Source of the DNA: Deltaproteobacteria bacterium RBG_13_49_15
Lineage (GTDB): Bacteria; Desulfobacterota; Desulfobacteria; Desulfobacterales; UBA2156
Assembly (NCBI GenBank): GCA_001797695.1
Contig: MGQD01000073.1
Coordinates: 2,404-12,849, forward strand
Reading direction: 5' to 3'
DNA length: 10,446 nucleotides
The position numbers and the translations under genes are program-made. Of this stretch, positions 1-7,848 are shown one piece after another (position 1 is the first letter of the stretch; every line of letters starts with the position of its first letter). The notes under the pieces were generated by a model, which was given only the letters and a program-made list of their open reading frames with translations, did no database searches and was not told the DNA's origin.

Positions 1-514
1 CGGCTGCCAGAGATTTCTCGACCCGAAATCCGAATCCCGGATGATGCTCATCCAGGAAATTGTCACGGGGATAAGAAACGTTAGGGGAGAGATGAACATT
101 CCCCCGTCGGTCTATCTGAAGGCGATGGTTCAATCCGATGAACCGGAATTGAGAGCCATCATCGATGGATATCGGGATATGATCATGACCCTTGCTAAAC
201 TGGAGTCATTTTCCATCATGGCGCCGGGGAAAAAACCCGGAAAAGCGGCGACCACAGTGGTTAATGGGGCTTCGATTTTTACATTATTGGAAGGGGTTGT
301 CGATTTTGCCAGGGAATGCGAGCGGCTGGAAAAAGAGATCGGCAAAATCACGGTCGAGCTGGAAGGTGTCTCAAAAAAGATGGATAACGAAGACTTTTTG
401 CAAAAGGCGCCCCGTGCGGTCGTTGAAAAAACGAGGACCCGGCACGACTCTCTTTTGGAAAAAAAAGATAAATTCAAGCTTTTCTTAAGCCGGGTTAAGG
501 AAATGGAAAGGTGA
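1..514 (+). CDS. valS: Valyl-tRNA synthetase, C-terminal fragment (5' end outside window)
   Basis: This is the last ~170 residues of valyl-tRNA synthetase, the cytoplasmic enzyme that charges tRNA-Val. The frame is open from base 2, so the gene starts before the window; the ATG at 41 is internal. Visible parts are the end of the helical anticodon-binding domain (the segment IVTGIRNVRGEMNIPPS is typical of the family) and the C-terminal coiled-coil tRNA-binding arm, which begins near FARECERLEKEI. It carries the family pattern of K-x-x-N-E-x-F-x-x-K-A-P-x-x-V-V-E-K, here KMDNEDFLQKAPRAVVEK. The stop is TGA at 512-514, four bases before the nadC start, so the two are probably co-transcribed. 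Nothing looks broken. The identification rests on the arm motif and is firm even though the catalytic domain is not in view. Confidence 0.93.
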   Translation, partial: GCQRFLDPKSESRMMLIQEIVTGIRNVRGEMNIPPSVYLKAMVQSDEPELRAIIDGYRDMIMTLAKLESFSIMAPGKKPGKAATTVVNGASIFTLLEGVVDFARECERLEKEIGKITVELEGVSKKMDNEDFLQKAPRAVVEKTRTRHDSLLEKKDKFKLFLSRVKEMER

Positions 515-518
515 GACC

Positions 519-1373
519 ATGACGCTTTCAAAAAAACGCCTTATTGAGATGGCCCTGGAAGAAGATATCGGCGCCATGGATATTACCACGGATCTTTTGA
601 TCGACCCGGATCAGCAGGGCCTGGGGGTCATATTTGCAAAAGAGGCTGTGGTGGTGGCTGGAATCCATCTGGCCAAAGAGGTTTTTTTCTGCCTGGATCC
701 GGATGTGAGGGTTCGATTCATGTGTTCGGATGGGGATGCCGTGGAGGCGGGGAGGAGCATTCTGGAGGCCAAAGGGCGGATCCGTTCCCTTTTAACAGGT
801 GAACGGACGGCATTAAATTTTCTCCAAAGGCTTTCCGGAATAGCTACGTGGGTTCGTTCTCATGTGGATATGATTAAGGAGACGTCTGTTAGGCTGGTCG
901 ACACCCGGAAAACCACGCCCGGATGGCGAGCACTGGAAAAATATGCGGTCCGAATGGGCGGAGCGCATAACCACCGGATGGGATTGTATGACGGGATTCT
1001 CATCAAGGACAACCATGTCCGGTCATGCGGCTCAGTCCGCGAGGCGATCGCCCGGATTCGAGAGAAGGCGCCTCATTTGCTAAAAATAGAAATTGAAGTT
1101 TCCGATTTGGACCAGGTTAAAGAGGCGCTGGAAGCGGGCGCCGAAGTGATCATGCTGGACAACATGGATATCCAAACCATCAGGGAAGCTGTTTTTCTAA
1201 TCGACAAAAGAGCGGTGATTGAAGTTTCAGGAAGGGTTGCGAAAGAAGATCTGCGGGTGCTTGCTGATGCAGGAGTGGACATCATTTCGATGGGAGCGTT
1301 GACCCACTCGGCGCGCTCTGTCGATTTGAGCATGGATATTCGTCCGGTTACAGGCTGTCCGGCCGGGAAATGA
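519..1373 (+). CDS. nadC: Nicotinate-nucleotide pyrophosphorylase (carboxylating), quinolinate phosphoribosyltransferase
   Basis: NadC converts quinolinate and PRPP to nicotinate mononucleotide, CO2 and pyrophosphate in de novo NAD synthesis. The 284-residue length is normal. Family motifs occur in order: EDIGAMDITTD (15-25) near the N-terminus, TGER (93-96), DTRKT (128-132), GGAHNHR (147-153), KDNH (163-166), EIEV (181-184), LDN (213-215), SGR (237-239) and MGALTHS (258-264) at the phosphate-binding end of the barrel. The basic residues that hold quinolinate and PRPP (R130, K131, H152, R153, K163) are all present. The ATG at 519 is preceded by AAAGG at 507-511, inside the valS end, with seven bases of spacing. 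The rhomboid gene follows after 19 bases, suggesting a valS-nadC-rhomboid transcript. No nadA or nadB is visible nearby. Confidence 0.97.
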   Translation: MTLSKKRLIEMALEEDIGAMDITTDLLIDPDQQGLGVIFAKEAVVVAGIHLAKEVFFCLDPDVRVRFMCSDGDAVEAGRSILEAKGRIRSLLTGERTALNFLQRLSGIATWVRSHVDMIKETSVRLVDTRKTTPGWRALEKYAVRMGGAHNHRMGLYDGILIKDNHVRSCGSVREAIARIREKAPHLLKIEIEVSDLDQVKEALEAGAEVIMLDNMDIQTIREAVFLIDKRAVIEVSGRVAKEDLRVLADAGVDIISMGALTHSARSVDLSMDIRPVTGCPAGK

Positions 1374-1392
1374 TTGGAGATATGGATCGGCC

Positions 1393-2367
1393 ATGATACC
1401 GATTCGCGATACTACCCCTTCGAAGAATTTCCCTATTGTCAACAATCTCCTCATCGGCGTGAATGTAGTTGTCTATCTTATCCAACTGATGCACGGAGGA
1501 GACCTGAATCGGTTCATATATATCTACGGACTGGTTCCCGCCCGTTATTCCGTAGACCGCATTTCCTCCTATTTTTCGATCGGGCAACAGATCTTTTCCC
1601 TGATTTCATTTATGTTCCTTCATGGAGGGTTCCTTCACCTTTTGGGAAATATGTGGTCCCTTTATATTTTCGGGGACAATGTGGAAGACCGGATGGGCTC
1701 CATCCGGTATCTGGCCTTTTATTTATTGTGCGGATTGGCTTCCGGGTTATCCCATTTGTTCATTAATCTCGATTCGAACATCCCGACCATCGGAGCAAGC
1801 GGCGCCATTGCAGGGGTGATGGGCGCCTATTTTCTCATGTTTCCGGGATCTAAAGTTCTGACGCTGATCCCGATTCTGATTATCCCCTATTTCATCGAGG
1901 TGCCGGCATTTCTATTTCTCGGCATCTGGTTTGTTTTCCAGTTTTTGAACGCAGCCGGGAGTCATGGGAATATCGGAGGAATCGCGTGGTGGGCGCATAT
2001 CGGAGGGTTTTTGTTCGGAATGGTCTTCCTTAAAATTTTCGGTTCCCTCCCTTCCTCAGGATTTACTGAAAAAGTGCGCCGTGTAACAGAAAGAAAAACC
2101 TCTCACCGATTGCAGGTGATTCACCCCTCAGCTCCCGGCGATGATCCCCATCTTTATGGAACCATTCAGATTACTCCATTTGAAGCTTACACCGGGACCC
2201 ATAAGCTGGTGAATATCCCCTGGGGTTTTAAAAAGCGGCTTTTCCGAGTCGCTGTCCCGCCTGGAACCAAAGAGGGGAGCAGGCTCAGGCTTAGGGGAGA
2301 AGGGAAATGGACAAAAGATGGAACAAAGGGAGATCTTTTATTAACGGTTTCCATCAAGGATAGATAA
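1393..2367 (+). CDS. Rhomboid-family intramembrane serine protease with C-terminal DnaJ_C-like domain
   Basis: Residues ~15-216 form a six-helix rhomboid core that cleaves membrane proteins within the bilayer. Seen directly: the HGGFLH stretch (77-82) with H-x-x-x-N (H82, N86) of helix 2, the nucleophile motif GASG (134-137, Ser136), and the partner histidine H202 in WWAHIGGF of helix 6. The Ser-His dyad is therefore complete and the protease should be active. After a polar linker (~218-254), residues ~255-322 resemble the C-terminal substrate-binding domain of DnaJ/Hsp40. They show ITPFEAYTG, then VAVPPGTKEGSRLRLRGEG, then GDLLLTVSI, the same order as in DnaJ CTDs. No J domain (HPD) or zinc finger is present. 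By topology the tail probably lies in the cytoplasm if the core follows the usual N-in arrangement (inferred). The ATG at 1393 has GGAGA at 1376-1380; a TTG at 1374 is in another frame. Its substrate is unknown. Confidence 0.9.
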   Translation: MIPIRDTTPSKNFPIVNNLLIGVNVVVYLIQLMHGGDLNRFIYIYGLVPARYSVDRISSYFSIGQQIFSLISFMFLHGGFLHLLGNMWSLYIFGDNVEDRMGSIRYLAFYLLCGLASGLSHLFINLDSNIPTIGASGAIAGVMGAYFLMFPGSKVLTLIPILIIPYFIEVPAFLFLGIWFVFQFLNAAGSHGNIGGIAWWAHIGGFLFGMVFLKIFGSLPSSGFTEKVRRVTERKTSHRLQVIHPSAPGDDPHLYGTIQITPFEAYTGTHKLVNIPWGFKKRLFRVAVPPGTKEGSRLRLRGEGKWTKDGTKGDLLLTVSIKDR

Positions 2368-2407
2368 GGGAACGGGGATGCATACGCTCTAACCGCCTCA
2401 GGCGAAC

Positions 2408-3406
2408 TCAGGCCGGATTTTCGGAAAGAATGAGTGAAACCGTATTTCTGCCCATCCTTTTGGAGTCGTACATGGCGCTGTCGGATCTTTTGACAAAATC
2501 CGCAATATTTTCTTTTGGAATGTACTCGGAAACACCGATGGAGACGGTAACGACGCCTGTCTCTTTTCCGGACGGAATAAAAGCTTCTCCCTCAATCGTC
2601 GTCCTGATCCGCTGAGCCACCACGATTGCTTCTTTGGCGCTCGTTTCAGGCAAAATGATGGTAAACTCCTCCCCTCCGTAACGATAGGCGGAGTCCATTT
2701 TTCTCAAGCAGATTTTAATGATGTCGCCGATCCTTTTTAAAACCTTATCTCCTTCCAGGTGGCCATAAGAATCGTTGAAATGCTTGAAGTTGTCGATATC
2801 CAGCAAAAGAAGAGAAAGCTTGTGGTTATAGCGGATGGTTCGGTCCACCTCCAATTGAAGTTGGTTGTAAAAATGTCTGGAATTAAACAGTTTTGTGAGA
2901 CCGTCGATGGTTGCCAGTTCTTTTAGCTTTTCCAGAATCCGGTTCCGTTCCGTGGTCAGCTCGCGCTCTCTCTGAACCCGTTGAATCCTCAGATGTATCT
3001 CTTCAAAGCGGAACGGTTTAAAAATGAAGTCGCTCGCGCCTTTTTTAATGGCATCTTCATAGGAATGTTCCATCTGGTGGCCGGTCATCAGAATAACATC
3101 GACGTTGTGATTTTTTTTGATGATTTCGGTTAATTCAAGTCCGCTTATTCCGGGGAGAATGATATCGACGATGACGACCTGAATAGCATTATGCTTTAAA
3201 ATTTCAAGCGCACTTTCAGCATCAGGAGCGATTTTCGGTTGATATCCGGATATTTCGAGATAATCACTAAGGCTGTCGAGAAGAGCCATATCGTCATCAA
3301 CAATTAAAACATGAGTTGGGTTTTCAGGCATTTGAATAAGATCCGTATAAGTGACGGTTGTTGGATGGGAGTCGGTGCATGCCCCTTTCCCGAATGAAGT
3401 TGACAT
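2408..3406 (-). CDS. Response regulator with REC and GGDEF domains, probable diguanylate cyclase
   Basis: A 332-residue cytoplasmic two-domain regulator that should make c-di-GMP from two GTP when phosphorylated. The receiver domain (~32-145) has the acidic pocket DDD (37-39), phosphoacceptor D81 in VIVDIILPG, T108 in LMTGH and K130 in FIFKPF. A charged helical linker (~143-163) leads into the GGDEF domain, which opens with DGLTKLFN (168-175). The active-site loop is GGEEF (244-248), a catalytically competent variant. RKMD (235-238) lies five residues before it, matching the RxxD product-inhibition site, so feedback control by c-di-GMP is likely. No histidine kinase is adjacent. The start is uncertain: ATG at 3406 and an internal ATG at 3331 (residue 26, directly before the REC domain) both have weak ribosome binding sites. 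The longer form is given here, but the shorter fits the usual REC N-terminus. Confidence 0.93.
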   Translation of the reverse strand: MSTSFGKGACTDSHPTTVTYTDLIQMPENPTHVLIVDDDMALLDSLSDYLEISGYQPKIAPDAESALEILKHNAIQVVIVDIILPGISGLELTEIIKKNHNVDVILMTGHQMEHSYEDAIKKGASDFIFKPFRFEEIHLRIQRVQRERELTTERNRILEKLKELATIDGLTKLFNSRHFYNQLQLEVDRTIRYNHKLSLLLLDIDNFKHFNDSYGHLEGDKVLKRIGDIIKICLRKMDSAYRYGGEEFTIILPETSAKEAIVVAQRIRTTIEGEAFIPSGKETGVVTVSIGVSEYIPKENIADFVKRSDSAMYDSKRMGRNTVSLILSENPA

Positions 3407-3436
3407 CTCTGAGTGGATCGAATATTTTAAACAATT

Positions 3437-3465
3437 AGATTAAAGTAAAAAAAAAGAAATGTCAA
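3437..3465 (-). promoter_or_regulatory. Candidate sigma-70 promoter for the REC-GGDEF gene
   Basis: On the minus strand a perfect -35 hexamer TTGACA (3465-3460) is followed, after 17 bases, by TAATCT (3442-3437), a weak -10. Transcription would begin near 3430, about 24 bases before the ATG at 3406. The surrounding bases are AT-rich. The position, in the divergent gap between this gene and lepA, is right for a promoter, but the -10 match is only partial. Confidence 0.35.
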
Positions 3466-3491
3466 ATATCAGATGAATCAGAATGCCAAAT

Positions 3492-3523
3492 TTGACGCGT
3501 TTGCTGTCCAGCCGGCTTATAAA
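3492..3523 (+). promoter_or_regulatory. Weak candidate promoter for lepA
   Basis: TTGACG at 3492-3497 and TATAAA at 3518-3523 lie upstream of lepA, but the 20-base spacer is longer than the usual 16-18. It is the best pair seen in the 161-bp gap between the divergent genes. It may not be the real promoter. Confidence 0.22.
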
Positions 3524-3567
3524 CTCAGGTCTTAACCCTTATATCCTGTCATCCGCTTAACTATCCG

Positions 3568-5364
3568 ATGAAACAGATTCGCAACTTCAGCATCATCGCC
3601 CATATCGATCATGGAAAGTCAACTCTTTCCGATCGATTGATTCAGAAATCTAAGATCATCGCGGATCGCGATTTTCGCGACCAGATTCTGGACAACATGG
3701 ACATCGAACGGGAAAGAGGGATTACGATAAAAAGCCAAACCGTATGTTTGCCGTATACGGCCCCGGACGGGAGTTCATACCTTCTCAACCTTATCGATAC
3801 TCCGGGTCATGTTGACTTTACCTATGAGGTTTCACGCGCTCTTGCATCCTGCGAAGGGGCCATTCTTCTTATAGATGCCACACAGGGGGTTGAAGCTCAA
3901 ACGCTGGCCAACCTGTTTCTTGCCATGGAACATGAGCTCGAAATTATCCCGGTCATCAATAAGATCGATCTTCAGTCAGCCGATATCGATCGGACCAGAG
4001 GGCAAATCGATGCCGATCTTGGACTCGATTCAGATTCGGCTTTGCTGGTTTCAGCCAAGGAAGGGATTGGAATCGAAGAACTTTTTGAGAGGATCGTCAA
4101 GCAGCTTCCTCCACCTCGCGGAAATCAGGATGCGCCGCTGAAAGCCCTGATATTTGACTCCAACTATGATTCCTATCGGGGGACGATTGTCAACATCCGT
4201 ATCTTCGATGGGGCGCTCAAAGCCGGAGACCATATTCTTTTTATGTCGAACAGTTCGGTTTACCGGGTTGAGGAGGTGGGTATTTTTCAGATCGTTCGGG
4301 TTCCGCAAAAGGAGCTGACGGCAGGGCAGGTGGGGTACCTGATTGCCGGAATCAAAACGGTCAGCGATACCCGCTGCGGGGATACGGTGACGCATCGGGA
4401 CCGCCCGTGCGATGCGCCGATGTCCGGATTCAAGGAGGCCAAGCCAGTCGTGTTTTCTTCCATTTACCCGACGGCATCCGATGAATACGAAAACCTGTCC
4501 ATCGCGCTTGAAAAACTCAAGCTCAATGACGCTTCCCTTCTATATGAAAAAGATACATCGGCCGCTTTGGGGTTTGGCTTCCGGTGCGGATTCCTGGGTC
4601 TTCTTCATATGGAAGTCATTCAGGAAAGACTTGAAAGGGAATATGATCTTTCGCTCATATTAACGGCGCCCACTGTCCGGTATGAAGTCACCACCCGAGA
4701 CGGCCAACCCCAGTTTATCGATAATCCGGCTCACTATCCGGATCCGATGAGCATCATCCTGACGAAAGAACCGTTTATCCGGGCAACCATCATCGGCCCC
4801 GACCGGTATATGGGCGCTATCATGAAACTCTGTCTGGACAGGCGCGGAATCAACGTCAATTATCAGTATCTGACAAGCAATCGCCTCGAAATGATCTTCC
4901 ATCTCCCGCTGGCGGAAGTCATTTACGATTTTTACGACAAACTAAAATCCATTACGCAAGGATATGGTTCATTCGATTACGAGGTCATTGATTTGAGGGA
5001 AACGGATCTGGTCAAACTCGATATCCTGATCAACGGGGAACGGGTGGATGCTTTTTCTCAATTGGTTCATCGGGACCGAGCCGTGGAAAGAGCCCAGTTT
5101 GTATGCGAGCGCCTCAGGGAGGAGATTCCACGCCAGATGTTCAAAGTGGCTATCCAGGGCGCCATCGGCTCCAAGATCATCGCCAGAAAAACGCTTTCTC
5201 CTTTCCGAAAGGATGTTACGGCAAAATGCTATGGAGGCGACATCACCCGGAAACGGAAACTCCTTGAAAAACAAAAGAAAGGAAAAAAGCGGATGAAGAT
5301 GGTTGGCCAGGTCATGATCCCTCAATCCGCATTCCTTGCCATCCTCAAAACAAAAGAGGATTGA
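3568..5364 (+). CDS. lepA: Elongation factor 4 (LepA), ribosome-associated GTPase
   Basis: LepA is a translational GTPase related to EF-G that acts on the ribosome during initiation or stalled elongation. The 598-residue length is full size. The GTPase domain carries G1 AHIDHGKST (11-19), G2 ERGIT (49-53), G3 DTPGHVD (77-83), G4 NKID (131-134) and G5 SAK (162-164). EF-G-like domains follow, and residues ~490-598 form the LepA-specific C-terminal domain, recognisable from RVDAFSQLVHRDRA, KTLSPFRKDVTAKCYGGD and the basic KRKLLEKQKKGKKRMK stretch. The start ATG at 3568 gives the conserved N-terminus MKQIRNFSIIAHIDHGKST, yet there is no convincing Shine-Dalgarno sequence before it. The gene stands alone on this strand; its last 20 bases overlap the end of the convergent TRAP permease gene. 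The usual partner lepB is not in the window. Confidence 0.98.
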   Translation: MKQIRNFSIIAHIDHGKSTLSDRLIQKSKIIADRDFRDQILDNMDIERERGITIKSQTVCLPYTAPDGSSYLLNLIDTPGHVDFTYEVSRALASCEGAILLIDATQGVEAQTLANLFLAMEHELEIIPVINKIDLQSADIDRTRGQIDADLGLDSDSALLVSAKEGIGIEELFERIVKQLPPPRGNQDAPLKALIFDSNYDSYRGTIVNIRIFDGALKAGDHILFMSNSSVYRVEEVGIFQIVRVPQKELTAGQVGYLIAGIKTVSDTRCGDTVTHRDRPCDAPMSGFKEAKPVVFSSIYPTASDEYENLSIALEKLKLNDASLLYEKDTSAALGFGFRCGFLGLLHMEVIQERLEREYDLSLILTAPTVRYEVTTRDGQPQFIDNPAHYPDPMSIILTKEPFIRATIIGPDRYMGAIMKLCLDRRGINVNYQYLTSNRLEMIFHLPLAEVIYDFYDKLKSITQGYGSFDYEVIDLRETDLVKLDILINGERVDAFSQLVHRDRAVERAQFVCERLREEIPRQMFKVAIQGAIGSKIIARKTLSPFRKDVTAKCYGGDITRKRKLLEKQKKGKKRMKMVGQVMIPQSAFLAILKTKED

Positions 5365-7348
5365 GTCCTGTTTTTGCGGCTTTTCTCTTTCGCAATTGAT
5401 AGAGAGTTCCCAAAGCCAGAATTCCAAGGCCGACAATGTCGGTCGCAGTGCCCGGGTCGATCAGCATTAAACCGGCGATGAAATAAAAACCTCTTTCGAA
5501 CCAGTTCATTCGCGTTAAAAAGAAGCCGATCATGGATGCGCCGATTGCCGTCATGCCGGCACAGGAAGTGATCAGGGTCTGGATGATCCCGACGGCGGTG
5601 GCCCCGATCCAAAGCATGGAGGGATTATAAACAAAGATATACGGTACAATAAATGCGCCGATGGCGAGCTTGGTTGCGATGAGACCTGTCTTCATCGGAT
5701 TGGACTTGGCAATCCCGGATCCGGCGTATGCCGCAAGGGCCACCGGAGGCGTGATGTCGGCGACGATCCCGAAGTAAAAAACAAACATGTGGGCGGCCAG
5801 CGGGTGAACTTTAAGCAGAATGAGAGCCGGAGCGGCGATGGTCGATGTGATAATGTAATTGGCCGTTGTCGGAGCTCCCATTCCAAGGATGAGGGAGGTG
5901 ATCATGGTGAAAAAAAGGGTCGGCAAAAGGTACCCTCCTGCCAGTTCAACAAGGCCGTTCGCCATCTTCAGCCCCAAACCCGTGAGGGTAATGACGCCGA
6001 TGATGATTCCTGCCGACGCACATGCCAATGCAACCCCTATGGCATTCCGCGCCCCGAGTTCAAACGCATCGGCGATCTCCCTGGGGCTCATGCGGGTCGA
6101 TCTCCGCAAAGCGCCGGCCAGGATGCACACCACCAGCCCCATCAGTGCAGCATATAGCGGCGTGTAGCCTATCCCGAGAAAAGCAATAATGGCAAAGAGA
6201 GGGAAAAACAGATGACCCCGCTCCCGCACGACGGTGCTAAACCGGGGCAATTCATCTCGGCTTACACCCCTTAGCTTGCACCGTTTTGCCTCAAAATGCA
6301 CTTCCATGAACACGCCGAAAAAATAAAGGCAGGCCGGAATGGCCGCCGCCTTGGCAATATCGAAATAAGGAATATTGAGAAACTCCGCCATAATAAATGC
6401 AGCCGCTCCCATAATGGGCGGCATGATCTGCCCTCCGGTCGAAGCCGACGCTTCAACGGCCGCTGCAAACTCCGGGCGATAGCCGAGGCGTTTCATCATG
6501 GGAATGGTTAAACTTCCTGATTCGACCGTATTGGCCACGGAGCTGCCCGATACCGTCCCTTCCAAAGCACTCGTGATGACGGCCATCTTGGCAGGGCCTC
6601 CGGATGCCCATCCGGCGATTGCATTGGAAATGTCGATAAAAAGCTGGCCAAGCCCTGTTTTTTCTCGAAAAGAGCCGAACAGGATAAAAAGATAGATGAA
6701 GGTCGCTGCTACTCCCAAAGGAATTCCAAGGATCCCTTCGGTGGTCAGGTACATGTGGGAGGCGATCCGCTGCAGGGAGTATCCCCTGTGCGCCATGAAC
6801 CCTGGAAAATAAGCGCCAAAGTAAGCGTAAATAAGAAAAAAAGACGAGATGCAAACAATGGGAAGTCCGACCACCCGGCGTGCCGCTTCCAGTGTGAACA
6901 GAATGCCGAAGCCCGCAAAGAGATAATCCATGGATGAGTAATCCCCTCCGGCCTCCATGATACGGGTATAATTAAACGCCATATAGAGTCCGACATAGGC
7001 GGCAAATGCGGTAAGCAGATAATGATGCCAGCGAATCCGGTCTGAGCCGGCCGACAAACGAAAAGGGAAGAGCAGATAAGTTAATACGAATGCGAATGCC
7101 AAATGAACGGAGCGTTGAAGCTGCGCCGGAAGAAGCCCGAATGCCGCCGTATATACCTGAAACACCGACCATCCGACACCGATCACATAAACGATCCATC
7201 TCGAGAAGCCGGAGAGTTTTCGGGCGGTGGCTTCCTTATCGACCTTTTTTAAAATCGCATCGATTTCTTCCTTCGACACGACCTCGATAGTTTCCGGGCG
7301 AGCGCTTGATATTCCTGACTTCGTCTGATGGTTGTCGTTTTCCTTCAC
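5345..7348 (-). CDS. TRAP transporter fused permease (small DctQ-like plus large DctM-like subunits), TAXI type
   Basis: This inner-membrane protein is the permease of a TAXI-type TRAP importer, driven by a sodium or proton gradient. It joins a DctQ-like N-terminal part to a DctM-like large part in one chain, as is usual for TAXI systems. From this start (667 residues): a ~48-residue charged cytoplasmic N-terminus, many hydrophobic helices, and the family signatures GGPAKMAVITSALEGTVSG followed by SSVANTV (~250-275), then STGGQIMPPIMGAAAF (~303-318) and VHFEAKR. I chose GTG at 7348 because AGGTGG (7359-7354) precedes it by five bases and because it overlaps the stop of the upstream DUF1850 gene as GTGA, a standard coupled arrangement. 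An in-frame GTG at 7357 would add three residues but has no ribosome binding site. The 3' end overlaps lepA by 20 bp. The substrate is unknown. Confidence 0.95.
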   Translation of the reverse strand: MKENDNHQTKSGISSARPETIEVVSKEEIDAILKKVDKEATARKLSGFSRWIVYVIGVGWSVFQVYTAAFGLLPAQLQRSVHLAFAFVLTYLLFPFRLSAGSDRIRWHHYLLTAFAAYVGLYMAFNYTRIMEAGGDYSSMDYLFAGFGILFTLEAARRVVGLPIVCISSFFLIYAYFGAYFPGFMAHRGYSLQRIASHMYLTTEGILGIPLGVAATFIYLFILFGSFREKTGLGQLFIDISNAIAGWASGGPAKMAVITSALEGTVSGSSVANTVESGSLTIPMMKRLGYRPEFAAAVEASASTGGQIMPPIMGAAAFIMAEFLNIPYFDIAKAAAIPACLYFFGVFMEVHFEAKRCKLRGVSRDELPRFSTVVRERGHLFFPLFAIIAFLGIGYTPLYAALMGLVVCILAGALRRSTRMSPREIADAFELGARNAIGVALACASAGIIIGVITLTGLGLKMANGLVELAGGYLLPTLFFTMITSLILGMGAPTTANYIITSTIAAPALILLKVHPLAAHMFVFYFGIVADITPPVALAAYAGSGIAKSNPMKTGLIATKLAIGAFIVPYIFVYNPSMLWIGATAVGIIQTLITSCAGMTAIGASMIGFFLTRMNWFERGFYFIAGLMLIDPGTATDIVGLGILALGTLYQLRKRKAAKTGLNPLLF

Positions 7349-7848
7349 AGCATCCACCTATTTTTAATATAAGAAAAAAATCGGATTCTTTGCATACTCA
7401 TTCGAAGCGGAGTTCCGGGTTCGGCCAGATCCGAAAGACGGATCTCTTTTCCTTTAAGGTGGAGTTTGTGGTCTGCCATCCGCCCTACCCGTACAGTGAT
7501 CTCCGGAAGCGGCCGGTTCACGGTCCATTCCAGCCAGCCGTCTGCAGCAATGCGAAATTTTCCCTCCTTTGTTGTTTGTTCAGGCATTCCGGCGCCAAAA
7601 CTATCAAATCGGGATCGTACGATGACCAGATGATCTCTCTCCGCTCGCAGCGTATCAAAGACCGGCCGCCGGTTCACGGAATGGATATATGAGAGCGTGA
7701 ATTCTTCGCCCGGACGCATTCGTGCACAGGCAACCAGACGATCGGCATTAAGATCGCTGATTTCCAGCACAAGGATAAAAAGCCGCCCTGGAAAAAAGAG
7801 AAGGGCGCCTCCGCAAAGGAGCAAAATGGCAATTCGGCGCTGATTCAT
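7345..7848 (-). CDS. DUF1850 family membrane-anchored protein of the TAXI-TRAP operon
   Basis: A 167-residue protein of unknown function belonging to the DUF1850 family, which is commonly encoded beside TAXI-TRAP genes. From the start chosen here there is a basic N-terminus (MNQRR) and one hydrophobic helix (~5-29), so it is probably an inner-membrane protein with its body in the periplasm. The hallmarks are SYIHSV followed by a PV pair (53-63) and FDSFGAGMPEQ (~81-91). It lies between the binding protein and the permease, suggesting an accessory role in uptake. An in-frame GTG at 7902 would add 18 residues. I rejected it because it sits on the first base of a terminator-like stem (7860-7902) and its N-terminus would precede the hydrophobic anchor. 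Neither start has a good ribosome binding site. The stop overlaps the permease start. Confidence 0.85.
   Translation of the reverse strand: MNQRRIAILLLCGGALLFFPGRLFILVLEISDLNADRLVACARMRPGEEFTLSYIHSVNRRPVFDTLRAERDHLVIVRSRFDSFGAGMPEQTTKEGKFRIAADGWLEWTVNRPLPEITVRVGRMADHKLHLKGKEIRLSDLAEPGTPLRMSMQRIRFFSYIKNRWML
7346..7359 (-). promoter_or_regulatory. Ribosome binding site and GTGA overlap deciding the TRAP permease start
   Basis: AGGTGG (7359-7354) lies five bases before GTG (7348-7346). The GTG shares bases with the DUF1850 stop TGA (7347-7345). This supports translational coupling of DUF1850 and the permease and decides between two in-frame GTG codons. Confidence 0.6.

Noticed and set aside
130..531. 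A 133-residue minus-strand ORF antisense to valS.
   Set aside because: It is a low-complexity, Ser/Phe-rich reverse reading of the valS coiled coil, without supporting signals.
2394..2404. Small palindrome CGCC-TCA-GGCG between the convergent rhomboid and REC-GGDEF genes, considered as a terminator.
   Set aside because: The stem is only four base pairs and no T-tract follows on either strand.
3473..3535. A 20-codon plus-strand ORF (MNQNAKFDAF...) between the REC-GGDEF gene and lepA.
   Set aside because: It has no ribosome binding site, lies across the candidate lepA promoter, and resembles no family; chance is the simplest reading.
4969..5436. A 155-residue minus-strand ORF antisense to the end of lepA.
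   Set aside because: It is a shadow of lepA codons; it has no recognisable domain and would overlap two well-supported genes.
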